DNA of 64,000 nt from Qipengyuania marisflavi (GTDB lineage Bacteria > Pseudomonadota > Alphaproteobacteria > Sphingomonadales > Sphingomonadaceae), in the NCBI RefSeq assembly GCF_005884405.1, contig NZ_VCAO01000001.1:62001-126000 (forward strand), written 5' to 3'. This document shows, one piece after another, positions 9,874 to 18,719 of the stretch. The position numbers were made by a program, and so were the translations under genes. The notes below the pieces were generated by a model. That model made no database searches and was not told where the DNA came from. It was given only the letters and a program-made list of their open reading frames with translations. Each line of letters opens with the position of its first letter. Positions within the stretch are counted from its first letter, which is position 1.

Positions 9874-10367
9874 GAGAGAAATTTTACCTGCCTGATGCGG
9901 TCGGTCAAATCGCGCGTGCTAGGAACGACTTAATCGATCATTATTCAGATAGTGGATTGAAATTCACGCCAGACGGAAAGCTAGTTGGTGATCTGGGGGA
10001 GGCAGTCGCTGCCCAGATGTTCGATATTGACATTGTCCAACAAAATTACATCGACGGATATGCTCGACACGACAGGCGCCCAGTTCAGATCAAAGCGACA
10101 GGGCGGGCAAACGGATCATTTCTTTTTCGACCTTGCGCTTACGAATCTGCTTCGGAAATTCATTTGATCGCCCTGATATTTTGCTGGGATGAATGCACGT
10201 TCAGCGTTGCTTATAACGACCGAGAGGAGCTAGTCCGTCCCAAGTATCTTGAAGGGCAAAGCGGTCAAAAGTCATTAACCGTCTCATCTTTGCTGAAGCG
10301 AAGCGGTGTCGCAATTAATCCGCTTCCAGCAAATCAAGATTTTATAGCAAAATATCGAAAGATCTAA
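9867..10367 (+). CDS. DUF6998-like protein, possible nuclease fold
   Basis: A 166-residue product starting at an ATG inside the last codons of bioB and ending on the first base of the pccA start. It contains [15 protein letters not shown] (about residues 34-48) and, after a His/Asp-rich loop, [10 protein letters not shown] (about 70-79). The D...E followed by QIK on a strand resembles a PD-(D/E)xK nuclease core and is what I recall of DUF6998 proteins. The region is AT-rich relative to bioB and pccA. As with the gene at 8304, it is placed seamlessly between metabolic genes. A function cannot be assigned. Confidence 0.7.
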   Translation: MLREKFYLPDAVGQIARARNDLIDHYSDSGLKFTPDGKLVGDLGEAVAAQMFDIDIVQQNYIDGYARHDRRPVQIKATGRANGSFLFRPCAYESASEIHLIALIFCWDECTFSVAYNDREELVRPKYLEGQSGQKSLTVSSLLKRSGVAINPLPANQDFIAKYRKI

Positions 10368-12388
10368 TGTTCTCCAAAATCCTCATCGCCAACCGTGGCG
10401 AAATCGCTTGCCGGGTCATCAAGACCGCGCGCCGGATGGGTATTGCGACCGTCGCGGTCTATTCGGATGCCGATGCGCGTGCGCCGTTCGTGCGGATGGC
10501 CGATGAAGCCGTGCACATCGGCCCGGCGCCTGCGGCGGAGAGCTACCTGGTCGCGGACAAGATCATCGCGGCGGCCAAGCAGACCGGGGCTGAGGCGGTG
10601 CATCCGGGTTACGGCTTCCTCTCCGAACGCACCAGCTTCGCCGAGGCGCTGGCCGCCGAGAACATCGCCTTTATCGGCCCGCCGGTGAACGCGATCGCGG
10701 CGATGGGCGACAAGATCGAGTCCAAGAAGCTGGCCAAGGAAGCGGGCGTCAACGTCGTCCCCGGCTTCGTGGGCGAGATCGAGGATACCGAGCACGCAGT
10801 GCGCATCGCCAACGAAGTCACATATCCGGTGATGATGAAGGCCAGCGCTGGCGGCGGCGGCAAGGGGATGCGGCTCGCCTATAACGAACAGGACGTGCGC
10901 GAAGGGTTCGAAGCGACCAAGCGCGAAGGACTGAACAGCTTTGGCGATGACCGCGTGTTCATCGAGAAATTCATCCTCAATCCGCGCCATATCGAAATCC
11001 AGATCCTGGGCGATAAGCACGGCAACATCCTCTACCTCAACGAACGCGAATGCAGCATTCAGCGCCGCCACCAGAAGGTGGTCGAGGAAGCGCCGTCACC
11101 TTTCGTCACGCCCAAGATGCGCAAGGCGATGGGCGAGCAATGCGTCGCGCTGGCCCGTGCGGTGGATTATCACAGCGCCGGTACTGTCGAACTGATCGTC
11201 AGCGGCGCGGATGAGACGGGGGAGAGTTTCTACTTCCTCGAAATGAACACAAGGCTTCAGGTGGAGCACCCGGTCACCGAAGCGATCACCGGCGTCGATC
11301 TGGTGGAGCAAATGATCCGTGTGGCCGCTGGCGAGAAGCTCGCCATGACGCAGGATGATGTGACAATCGACGGCTGGGCCATCGAGAACCGCGTCTATGC
11401 CGAAGACCCCTATCGCGGGTTCCTGCCCAGCACCGGACGGCTCGTCCATTACCAACCCCCGGTTGAACCCTGGGCCGATGACGGTGACGCAAACGGCCGG
11501 CGCGGTATTGGAGGCGTGCGCGTTGATGATGGTGTGTACGAAGGCGGCGAAGTGTCGATGTTCTACGATCCGATGATCGCCAAGCTGATAACTTGGGGCG
11601 AAACGCGTGACGAAGCTGCTGACCTGCAAGTTCAGGCGCTCGACGCCTTTCGCATCAATGGGCTGGGCCACAATGTCGATTTTCTCAGTGCTATCATGCA
11701 GCATCCCCGGTTCCGCTCGGGCGAATTGACGACGGGCTTCATTGCCGAGGAATACCCTGACGGTTTTGCAGGTGCGGCGGCACCGGATGAATTGCTGCGC
11801 GGACTGGCTGCGGTGGGCGGCGTGATCGCCACCGTCGATGCCGACCGCGCGCGGCGGATCGACCAGAAACTGGACGACACTTTCTATGCCCCCGGTGACT
11901 GGACAGTGCGGATCGGCGGCGTGGATTACCGCGTCGCGCTGGAGGAAGATGACATCACCGTCGATGGTGCCTCCGTCGATCTGGAAATGGAATACACGCC
12001 GGGCGAGCCGATGGCTGAGATTGCTCTGGGGGATGACACGCTGACCCTGCAATTGCGCCCCACTCGCGCGGGCTACGCCATCACAACGCGCGGCGCGACG
12101 CACGATCTGCGTATTCTCCAGACGCGGGTTGCGCATCTGGCCGATCACATGATCGAGAAGATACCGCCGGATCTTTCGAAATTCCTGATCTGCCCAATGC
12201 CCGGTCTGCTGGTGAAACTGCATGTCGCCGAAGGCGAGGAGGTCCAGCCGGGCCAGCCGCTCGCCACTGTCGAAGCAATGAAGATGGAAAACATCCTGCG
12301 CGCCGAAAAGCAGGCGGTTGTGGCGAAGCTCAATGCAGTGGAAGGTGACAGCCTGGCGGTGGATGCGGTTATTCTCGAAATGGAATAG
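10367..12388 (+). CDS. pccA: Propionyl-CoA carboxylase, alpha (biotin carboxylase/carrier) subunit
   Basis: The 673-residue protein starts FSKILIANRGEIACRVIKTAR, typical of the biotin carboxylase domain, has the ATP-grasp Gly loop KASAGGGGKGMR near residue 160, and FLEMNTRLQVEHPVTE near residue 290. A linker domain (about 480-590) is followed by the biotinyl domain with the EAMKMEN motif near residue 637, whose Lys carries biotin. It carboxylates biotin with ATP and bicarbonate and works with PccB at the start of the operon. The ATG overlaps the previous stop by one base. Confidence 0.95.
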   Translation: MFSKILIANRGEIACRVIKTARRMGIATVAVYSDADARAPFVRMADEAVHIGPAPAAESYLVADKIIAAAKQTGAEAVHPGYGFLSERTSFAEALAAENIAFIGPPVNAIAAMGDKIESKKLAKEAGVNVVPGFVGEIEDTEHAVRIANEVTYPVMMKASAGGGGKGMRLAYNEQDVREGFEATKREGLNSFGDDRVFIEKFILNPRHIEIQILGDKHGNILYLNERECSIQRRHQKVVEEAPSPFVTPKMRKAMGEQCVALARAVDYHSAGTVELIVSGADETGESFYFLEMNTRLQVEHPVTEAITGVDLVEQMIRVAAGEKLAMTQDDVTIDGWAIENRVYAEDPYRGFLPSTGRLVHYQPPVEPWADDGDANGRRGIGGVRVDDGVYEGGEVSMFYDPMIAKLITWGETRDEAADLQVQALDAFRINGLGHNVDFLSAIMQHPRFRSGELTTGFIAEEYPDGFAGAAAPDELLRGLAAVGGVIATVDADRARRIDQKLDDTFYAPGDWTVRIGGVDYRVALEEDDITVDGASVDLEMEYTPGEPMAEIALGDDTLTLQLRPTRAGYAITTRGATHDLRILQTRVAHLADHMIEKIPPDLSKFLICPMPGLLVKLHVAEGEEVQPGQPLATVEAMKMENILRAEKQAVVAKLNAVEGDSLAVDAVILEME

Positions 12389-12405
12389 CGGGCTGTGGGG
12401 GCGCT

Positions 12406-12444
12406 ATGACGACTGATACCGGGCACAGGGCCAGCTCAAAGTGA
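12406..12444 (+). CDS. 12-codon ORF overlapping the MBOAT start codon
   Basis: An ATG at 12406 opens MTTDTGHRASSK and stops at a TGA that shares GTGA with the GTG start of the acyltransferase gene. A GGGGGCG stretch lies just upstream. Such an arrangement would allow translational coupling to a gene that otherwise has a weak ribosome binding site. It may also be chance; the only evidence is the exact overlap. Confidence 0.3.
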   Translation: MTTDTGHRASSK

Positions 12445-13874
12445 GCTTTCACAGCATAGAATATCTGCTGTTCCTGCCGCTGGCGGTTGCGGTGTTTTTC
12501 TTCACACCGCATCATTGGCGCTGGCTGGTGCTGGTCGTCCTGAGTATGCTTTTCTACGCCAGTTGGCGCGTTGAATTCCTGTCGCTGCTGTTGTTCTCAA
12601 CCACGCTGGATTATGGCGCCGCGCGGTTGATGCCGCATGCGCGCAGGCCGTGGAAAATGGCCCTGATGGGGCTGAGCATGGCAGGAAATATCGGCCTGCT
12701 GATTGCATTCAAATTCTTTACCCAGATTGCCAACGACTGGTTCAGCGCGGCTTTGATGCCTGATCAGTCCAGTTCGACGCCGATGCTGTTCTTGCTGCCT
12801 CTGGGTATCTCGTTCTACACCTTCCAGACGCTCAGCTACACCATCGACGTCTATCGCGGGAAGCGCCTGCCGGAACGGCACCTTGGCCATTTTGCAGCCT
12901 ATGTGATGTTCTTCCCGCAGCTGATTGCCGGCCCGATCGAGCGGTTTGGAACGCTGATGCCGCAGCTAAAGCGTGAACAGGTTTGGGACTGGAACCGCTC
13001 CGCAGCGGGCGGGGGTCTCTTCCTGATTGGGTTGTACAAAAAGCTGGTGATTGCCGACGGTCTGGGCCCCTTGTTGACGGTCTGGGTTGCGGGTGCGCAG
13101 ACCAATGGCGGGGCCTATGTACTCACGATCGCGGGCGGGACCATGTACCGCTATTACGCCGATCTTTCGGGATATGCCGATATGGCGATTGGTTCGGCAT
13201 TGCTGATGGGGATCAAGCTTACGCAGAATTTCCGGCGTCCGTTCGCGGCCAAGTCGGTGGCTCAGTTTTGGCAGCGCTGGCACACGACAGTATCGAACTG
13301 GTTCAGGGATTATGTTTACGTCCCTTTGGTCAAAAAAATGCCAGCGGTGCCGGGTGCACGCTTTGCCGCGATCATGTTGACGATGATCCTGGTTGGGATC
13401 TGGCATGGTGCGACGGCCAACTGGATTGCGATCGGGATTATTTCGGGCTTTCTGATAGCTTTCTCAAATCGCGGCAGGAAAATCCTCGTTTCACACACTT
13501 CCAATTCACCTCTATTGCGCAGATCATTTGACCACATTGATCGGGTGTTGTTGTGGGCTGCGATATTGGTGTTTGGGACGCTGGTAGCCTTTCGTGAAGT
13601 GGATCCGGCCCTCGCGGCGCTGGCCAGACTGCCTCAGGCACCGGCAGAAATCTTTCTGGCTCCGCGAGAGGTGTTTCCGTTCATACCCATGTATCTGCTC
13701 GGAGCGATCATGTTGCTGGAAATCTATCAGTGGCTCGATGCACGGGCTTCCGTCCATGAGCGGCTGATCACCCGGCCCCGCTGGATTTCCTGGGGCTTCT
13801 ATCTTGCGCTGATTGCAGCGATCATCATGTTTGGCAGCTATGACAACCCAAGCTTCCTCTACTTCCAGTTCTAG
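12441..13874 (+). CDS. MBOAT-family O-acyltransferase (AlgI/DltB type)
   Basis: A 477-residue polytopic membrane protein with about ten hydrophobic segments. It carries the family landmarks LLPLGISFYTFQTLSYTIDVYRG (about residues 115-137), FFPQLIAGPIERF and FWQRWHTTVSNWFRDYVYVPL, plus the near-invariant catalytic His in GIWHGATANW (about residue 320). These proteins transfer acyl groups across the membrane onto cell-surface polymers. The start is GTG at 12441 with no strong Shine-Dalgarno. The following SGNH-like gene overlaps its 3' end, as in alginate/peptidoglycan acetylation pairs. The acceptor polymer is unknown, since no polysaccharide synthesis genes lie nearby. Confidence 0.9.
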   Translation: MSFHSIEYLLFLPLAVAVFFFTPHHWRWLVLVVLSMLFYASWRVEFLSLLLFSTTLDYGAARLMPHARRPWKMALMGLSMAGNIGLLIAFKFFTQIANDWFSAALMPDQSSSTPMLFLLPLGISFYTFQTLSYTIDVYRGKRLPERHLGHFAAYVMFFPQLIAGPIERFGTLMPQLKREQVWDWNRSAAGGGLFLIGLYKKLVIADGLGPLLTVWVAGAQTNGGAYVLTIAGGTMYRYYADLSGYADMAIGSALLMGIKLTQNFRRPFAAKSVAQFWQRWHTTVSNWFRDYVYVPLVKKMPAVPGARFAAIMLTMILVGIWHGATANWIAIGIISGFLIAFSNRGRKILVSHTSNSPLLRRSFDHIDRVLLWAAILVFGTLVAFREVDPALAALARLPQAPAEIFLAPREVFPFIPMYLLGAIMLLEIYQWLDARASVHERLITRPRWISWGFYLALIAAIIMFGSYDNPSFLYFQF

Positions 13875-14892
13875 GATCGGCTGGCGCAGCGCGCTGGGCT
13901 ATATGGCGGCGGTCGTTATGGTCGTTCTGGTGCTGAACGTCGTAGCCCGGCTTGCCGAGCCGCCAAATTATATTGGTGAAATGCGCGCCAAGCTCGGCGG
14001 AGTACCTGGATCAGAGGCAGTCGTCCTTGGCCCGTCTGTGGCCAAGCACCTTGTCCCGGCCGCCATGTGTCTGAAAGGGGCGAATATCGCCGAATCTGCA
14101 ATGGATGTATTCGAAGCTGAGGCTTTGGCGCGCCATCTTGTGGCACGCGGCGAAGTTCCGCCGGTGTGGATTATGGGTGTGATCCCAAGCTTCCAATTGG
14201 CGGATAACGGCAGCAAAGGGTCAAGCACGCTTGGCAGGCGATTGCTGACTTACCGCACGCTGCAATCGCTGGGCGATCCTCGATTGATTGGCGACGATGT
14301 CCGCTCGGCGCTTCGCTCGCTAATTTTTCCGGCACTTGGGCATCAGGAATGGCGATTGCGCCTGAGAATGATGGAGCAGCAAATGCGCGGTGTGGGATGG
14401 GCAAGGCCAGACGTCACGGTTTCGCAGAAAGCAATTGCCAATGAGGCAGAGGACCAGAGAATGGCTACCGAGTGGGTGGCTACATATTCCGCAGCCGCCT
14501 CTGGTATAGCTGCTTACGACAATACAATTGCAGACCGATCACTGGCAAGCTTGCTGCGGCTTAATCGATTGCTAAACGACAGCGGTGCGCGTCTGGTGAT
14601 TGTGGTGATGCCAGTGTCGCCTGCCACTACGGCTTATTTTAAATCCGACGAGTCTGTAGCCGTGACAGGCATGGATATGATCGAGCAACGCCTCACTGCA
14701 GATGGAGCTGTGATCATCAATGATCTGACCGATGCGCAATCAGAGCGGGCGCATGGTGAATTCCGTGACGCAGTGCATTTCAACCGTTCTGGAGGACTGC
14801 GGTATTCTCGCGATCTGGGTGAGAGATTGACTGAGGCAGGAGTCATCCCGAATCTGGAATGTCCATCGCTCAAGCCAGATTCTGACCAGTGA
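13840..14892 (+). CDS. Membrane-anchored SGNH/AlgJ-like acyltransferase partner
   Basis: The ATG at 13840 lies inside the 3' end of the MBOAT gene (35-nt overlap in another frame) and gives 350 residues. One membrane anchor (YMAAVVMVVLVLNVVARL, about residues 22-39) is followed by an extracytoplasmic domain with a VLGPSVAKH-type strand (a GxSxxK/H nucleophile region, about residue 63), LVIVVMPVSP (about residue 255), and DAVHFNRSGG near the C terminus, which supplies the D..H pair seen in SGNH esterases. The partner gene and this domain order suggest the second, extracellular step of polymer O-acylation. Identification is by motif only. Confidence 0.7.
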   Translation: MTTQASSTSSSRIGWRSALGYMAAVVMVVLVLNVVARLAEPPNYIGEMRAKLGGVPGSEAVVLGPSVAKHLVPAAMCLKGANIAESAMDVFEAEALARHLVARGEVPPVWIMGVIPSFQLADNGSKGSSTLGRRLLTYRTLQSLGDPRLIGDDVRSALRSLIFPALGHQEWRLRLRMMEQQMRGVGWARPDVTVSQKAIANEAEDQRMATEWVATYSAAASGIAAYDNTIADRSLASLLRLNRLLNDSGARLVIVVMPVSPATTAYFKSDESVAVTGMDMIEQRLTADGAVIINDLTDAQSERAHGEFRDAVHFNRSGGLRYSRDLGERLTEAGVIPNLECPSLKPDSDQ

Positions 14893-14950
14893 TATCAGAA
14901 GCGCGAACGTAATCGCTTCAAATCGAACTCGCCACGATAGAAAACACGAT

Positions 14951-16060
14951 TCAAGCGCTCCGAAGCTCTTTCTCCAGAAACGCTGCGACATCGTTCAGCG
15001 CCACATCCTTGGCCAGAAATGCTGCACCAATGCTGCGCAGCAAAACGAAGGGCAGGGTGCCTGCATCCATCTTCTTGTCGTGCAGCATATGCGCGACCAA
15101 TGTCTTGCCATCGCAGCCCAGTTTGAGCGAGCCGATATCCGCTGGTAAGCCTACAGCACTGACTGCCTCAGCGACCTGTTCGGCTTCGTCCGGCCCCATG
15201 TGTCCACGGCGCGCGGAATAGCGCGCAGCCAACACCATACCCAGTGCCACGCCTTCGCCGTGCAGCAAGCGGTTCGAGAAGCCGGTCTCTGCTTCCAGCG
15301 CGTGGCCGAATGTATGGCCCAGATTGAGCAGGGCGCGCGTGCCGCTGGTTTCGCGTTCGTCCTCGGCCACGATCCGCGCCTTCATCGACACGCTGGTGGC
15401 CACGGCGTGTTCCAGAGCAGCGGTTTCCAAGGCAAGCACTGATGTTCCGTTTTCAGTCAGCCAGTCGAAAAATACACGGTCGCCAAGCACCCCGTATTTC
15501 AGGACCTCGGCATAGCCGGCCCGCATTTCGCGCGCGGGCAATGTGGCGAGCGTGTCGAGATCGGCCAGCACCAGCGCCGGTTGATGGAAGGCACCAACCA
15601 AATTCTTGCCAGCAGATGTGTTGATGGCAGTCTTGCCGCCAACCGAGCTGTCCACTTGGGCCAGCAAGGTGGTGGGCAGCTGCACGAAGCCGCACCCGCG
15701 TTTGAGAATGGCGCAGGCAAAACCGGTCAGATCCCCGACCACGCCGCCGCCCAGCGCGAAGACATGATCGCCGCGTTCTGTGCCCTTTTCCAGCAACCAG
15801 TCGGTCAGTCTTGCCAGCTCGGCCCAGCTCTTCGATCCTTCGCCCGGCGCGACATCGTACCAGGCGATTGTGCAGTCTTGCGCAGCGAAGGATTGCGCCA
15901 GCCTCTCACCATGCAATTGGCGTGCATTTTCGTCGGCCACCACCGCCACACGGTCCTTGCGGATGAAACGTGATGCCAGCGTAGCGGAATTTTCCAGTAA
16001 GCCACGGCCGACATGGACTTCATACCTGCGGCCAGACAAATCGACAGGTATTACAGCCAT
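14951..16060 (-). CDS. aroB: 3-dehydroquinate synthase
   Basis: The 369-residue protein has the NAD-binding LGGGVVGDLTGF segment (about residues 103-114), the PTTLLAQVDSSVGGKTAIN motif (about 127-145) and zinc ligands in GYAEVLKYG and NLGHTFGHALE. It converts DAHP to 3-dehydroquinate in the shikimate pathway. Its start overlaps the end of aroK by 10 nt, so aroK-aroB form a minus-strand operon. The C-terminus is 58 bp from the convergent SGNH-like gene; that gap shows no clear terminator. Confidence 0.95.
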   Translation of the reverse strand: MAVIPVDLSGRRYEVHVGRGLLENSATLASRFIRKDRVAVVADENARQLHGERLAQSFAAQDCTIAWYDVAPGEGSKSWAELARLTDWLLEKGTERGDHVFALGGGVVGDLTGFACAILKRGCGFVQLPTTLLAQVDSSVGGKTAINTSAGKNLVGAFHQPALVLADLDTLATLPAREMRAGYAEVLKYGVLGDRVFFDWLTENGTSVLALETAALEHAVATSVSMKARIVAEDERETSGTRALLNLGHTFGHALEAETGFSNRLLHGEGVALGMVLAARYSARRGHMGPDEAEQVAEAVSAVGLPADIGSLKLGCDGKTLVAHMLHDKKMDAGTLPFVLLRSIGAAFLAKDVALNDVAAFLEKELRSA

Positions 16061-16620
16061 TTGCCGATTGCCTCGATAATGCGCAGCGCGGTGTCATGCT
16101 GCGGTCCATTATTGGTGACGACGCGGATTGGCGCCTCTGCATAGGCTTCGTTGCGGGCTTCTTTCAGCTCTGACAGGATCGCTTCAGGATCGCCATCGCG
16201 CAGCAGCGGGCGGGTGTCGCGGCGCGATGTGCGTTCGACCAGTGTGGCGATGTCGCAGTCCAGCCACACGGCGATCCCTTTTTCGAGCACCAGCGTGCGT
16301 GTCTGGTCATCGACAAAGGCCCCGCCGCCGGTGGCGATCACGCCGGATTCCTCGCCGATCAGCCGGGCCAGCACGCGCCTTTCGCCATCACGAAAATAGA
16401 CCTCGCCATGCGCGGCAAAGATTTCCGCAACCTTGCGATTGGCGGCGCGTTCGATCTCCTCGTCGGCATCGACGAACTTGCGGCCCAGCAGCGCAGCGAC
16501 TTTTCGCCCCACGGTGGTCTTGCCCACGCCCATCAGACCCACCAGCACAATCGGGCGATCAATGCGCAACGCGATTGTCGCAATCTCCATATCGGACAGC
16601 GAAGGGGTGGTCTGGGTCAT
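16051..16620 (-). CDS. aroK: Shikimate kinase
   Basis: 189 residues starting MTQTTPSLSDMEIATIA. The Walker A is GLMGVGKTTVGRKVA (about residues 28-42), followed by FVDADEEIE for shikimate binding and IATGGGAFV. LID Arg residues lie in RTSRRDTRPLLR. It phosphorylates shikimate using ATP. Upstream in-frame starts would add an Arg/Gln-rich stretch outside the family length, so the inner ATG at 16620 is used. The start is 60 bp from the plus-strand small gene, a divergent promoter region. Confidence 0.95.
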   Translation of the reverse strand: MTQTTPSLSDMEIATIALRIDRPIVLVGLMGVGKTTVGRKVAALLGRKFVDADEEIERAANRKVAEIFAAHGEVYFRDGERRVLARLIGEESGVIATGGGAFVDDQTRTLVLEKGIAVWLDCDIATLVERTSRRDTRPLLRDGDPEAILSELKEARNEAYAEAPIRVVTNNGPQHDTALRIIEAIGKWL

Positions 16621-16680
16621 TGCCGCCCGGCCTATAGATGGGCTAGTGGCTGGGCAAGATATGACGATTTGCAGTGGGAC

Positions 16681-16830
16681 GTGAAAAAGTTGGCAATAAA
16701 GGGCACGCGGATCGGATGCATTCTGGTGATTGTGCTGCTGGCGGCGCTGGTCGCCGCATGGGTCGATGGCGGCGAAGAGCCGCTGCGCCCGATCGAAGAA
16801 CCTGTCGCAATGCCGGAGAGCGCACAATGA
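16681..16830 (+). CDS. Small single-TM protein (49 aa)
   Basis: A GTG at 16681 opens VKKLAIKGTRIGCILVIVLL and the ORF ends at 16830, its stop overlapping the next ATG by 4 nt (ATGA). A Lys/Arg-rich N terminus, one membrane helix (about residues 12-28) and an acidic tail (DGGEEPLRPIEEP) suggest an inner-membrane anchored peptide with the tail outside. Overlap with the exported protein gene and the clean codon frame support it as real. No family is recognised. It is too short to say what it does. Confidence 0.6.
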   Translation: MKKLAIKGTRIGCILVIVLLAALVAAWVDGGEEPLRPIEEPVAMPESAQ

Positions 16831-18719
16831 AAACATCATGGCTGATTGGTGCCGCCGTTCTGGCGCTGTCATCGACGCTGGTGCTGGCGCAGGAAGCGCC
16901 GGTGGATCTGTTGCCGCCAGGTTTCAGCGATCCCGCACCCACGCCGACACCGCGGCCCACGTCCAGCACACCGGCTCCGCGCCCCAGCCGCGCACCTGCT
17001 CCAAGTGCGACATCCGCGCCCGGCACTCCGTCGCCTCCGGTGCCGACCAATTCTGGCGAGGTGGTCCAGCAACTGCCGGGTTCGTATCAAGGCCCGCAAA
17101 GGACGCCTGCCGCCGCGCCTGCACAGCCTGATCTGTCGCGGCTGCCAACGTTGCGCGAGCTGGAGGCAATGAGCACCGACGAACTTGACGAATTCTTGGG
17201 GCTGAAGCCCAAAATCGATATCCCCGCTGGTGCCCAACGGTCAATGGCCCAGGTGGGAGTGATTGCGCCAGCGGAAGGCGGCCTGCCCGTCGGATCTTTG
17301 GCTAAACAGCCTGCATCTTTGGTCCGCGCCGCCCTGAAAGGCGCGACCGGGCCGGTGATATCGCGCTGGGGACATATCCTCATGCGCCGGGCGCTTGCCA
17401 GCCGGCTCGAAGCCCCGCAGGCTATGGACCCGGCAGAGTTTGCTGCGCTGCGGGCAGGCGCGCTCAATGCAATGGGCGAATTTGGACCAGCCCGCGCGCT
17501 GGTGCAGGATGTCGACACTGGCAATTACTCGCCCGCGCTGACCGATGCCGCGCTGACCGCTTATGTGGGCACAGCGGACGTCCTCGGGGCGTGCCCGGCG
17601 GTGCAGCTTGGCAAGAGCAAGCGCGACGATCCCGAATGGAAAATGCTTGCCGGAATTTGCAACGCCTATGCCGGCGAAACCGCACGGGCGCAGACCGACC
17701 TGAGGCGTTTGCAGACCCGCGGTGAGGGCGAACGTATCGATGTCCTTCTGGCGCAGCGGCTCGCTGGCGCAGCGGGACGCGGGCGGCGCGGCGTCACGAT
17801 CGAATGGGACGGAGTCGAAGCGCTCACGCCGTGGCGGTTCGCGCTGGCGAATGCGGTAGGCGAGGATGTGCCTGAAGCACTGCTGAGCAATCTGGCGCCA
17901 TCCTATCTGAGCGCATCGGCCAATGCCGCGATGCTGCCGTTGCCGAAACGTGTTCGCGGGGCCGATCTGGCTGCACAGGGCGGTATTCTGTCAGCCGCTG
18001 CGATGGTCGATCTCTACTCGCAGATATTTGCCGATCAGGCCGATGATGGTGCCGCGATGTTAACCGCCTCGCGCCTGCGGGAAGCTTATGTCGCTCCGGC
18101 AGCGGCGCAGCGGGTCGAAGCGATCCGCGATGTGTGGAGCGGCGATAAAAAATATCGTTATGGCCGAATGGTCCTGACTGCCTATGCGGCGGCGCGGGTG
18201 ACGCCCAGCAACGAATTTTCCGATGATGCGGGACAGCTTATCGCTTCGATGCTGACCGCTGGGCTGGACCGCGATGCTATGCGCTGGGCTGGCGTGGTCG
18301 ATGATGGCAGCCTTGGCTGGGCCTTGCTGACACTGGCTGCGACGGGCGAAAATAGCGCTTCGGGCGGCGACATCGACAGCTTTATTGATGATGACGAATC
18401 GGCGGGACAGCGCAAATCGCGGATGCTGCTGGCGGGCCTGGCAGGACTGGGCCGCGTCGGGCGCGGCGATATCGCGAGTTACAGCAGCCGGTTGGGCGTG
18501 GATTTCTCCTCTCCAACGCGCTGGACGCGGACTATCGGACAGGCGGCAGAATTTGGCAATCCGGCGCTGGTTGCGCTGCTGGCCGGGCTGGGGATGCAGG
18601 GCGACAGCTGGGATCGGATGACCGCGCGCCACCTTTTCCACATTGTTTCTGCGCTCAATGAAGTGGGCCTGAAAGCCGAGGCGCGGATGATCGCCGCCGA
18701 GGCGGTCGCACGCGCGTGA
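16827..18719 (+). CDS. Exported Pro-rich helical protein of unknown function
   Basis: The 630-residue product begins MKTSWLIGAAVLALSSTLVL, a signal peptide cleaved near AQ-EAP (about residue 22). Residues 30-100 are very rich in Pro, Thr, Ser and Ala and should be unstructured. Most of the remainder (about 110-630) is Ala/Leu/Gly-rich and looks like an alpha-solenoid of TPR-like repeats, for example MLAGICNAYAGETARAQTDL. It sits between a small membrane protein and xerD with 4-nt overlaps on both sides. I recognise no named family; a periplasmic scaffold role is inference. Confidence 0.8.
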   Translation: MKTSWLIGAAVLALSSTLVLAQEAPVDLLPPGFSDPAPTPTPRPTSSTPAPRPSRAPAPSATSAPGTPSPPVPTNSGEVVQQLPGSYQGPQRTPAAAPAQPDLSRLPTLRELEAMSTDELDEFLGLKPKIDIPAGAQRSMAQVGVIAPAEGGLPVGSLAKQPASLVRAALKGATGPVISRWGHILMRRALASRLEAPQAMDPAEFAALRAGALNAMGEFGPARALVQDVDTGNYSPALTDAALTAYVGTADVLGACPAVQLGKSKRDDPEWKMLAGICNAYAGETARAQTDLRRLQTRGEGERIDVLLAQRLAGAAGRGRRGVTIEWDGVEALTPWRFALANAVGEDVPEALLSNLAPSYLSASANAAMLPLPKRVRGADLAAQGGILSAAAMVDLYSQIFADQADDGAAMLTASRLREAYVAPAAAQRVEAIRDVWSGDKKYRYGRMVLTAYAAARVTPSNEFSDDAGQLIASMLTAGLDRDAMRWAGVVDDGSLGWALLTLAATGENSASGGDIDSFIDDDESAGQRKSRMLLAGLAGLGRVGRGDIASYSSRLGVDFSSPTRWTRTIGQAAEFGNPALVALLAGLGMQGDSWDRMTARHLFHIVSALNEVGLKAEARMIAAEAVARA

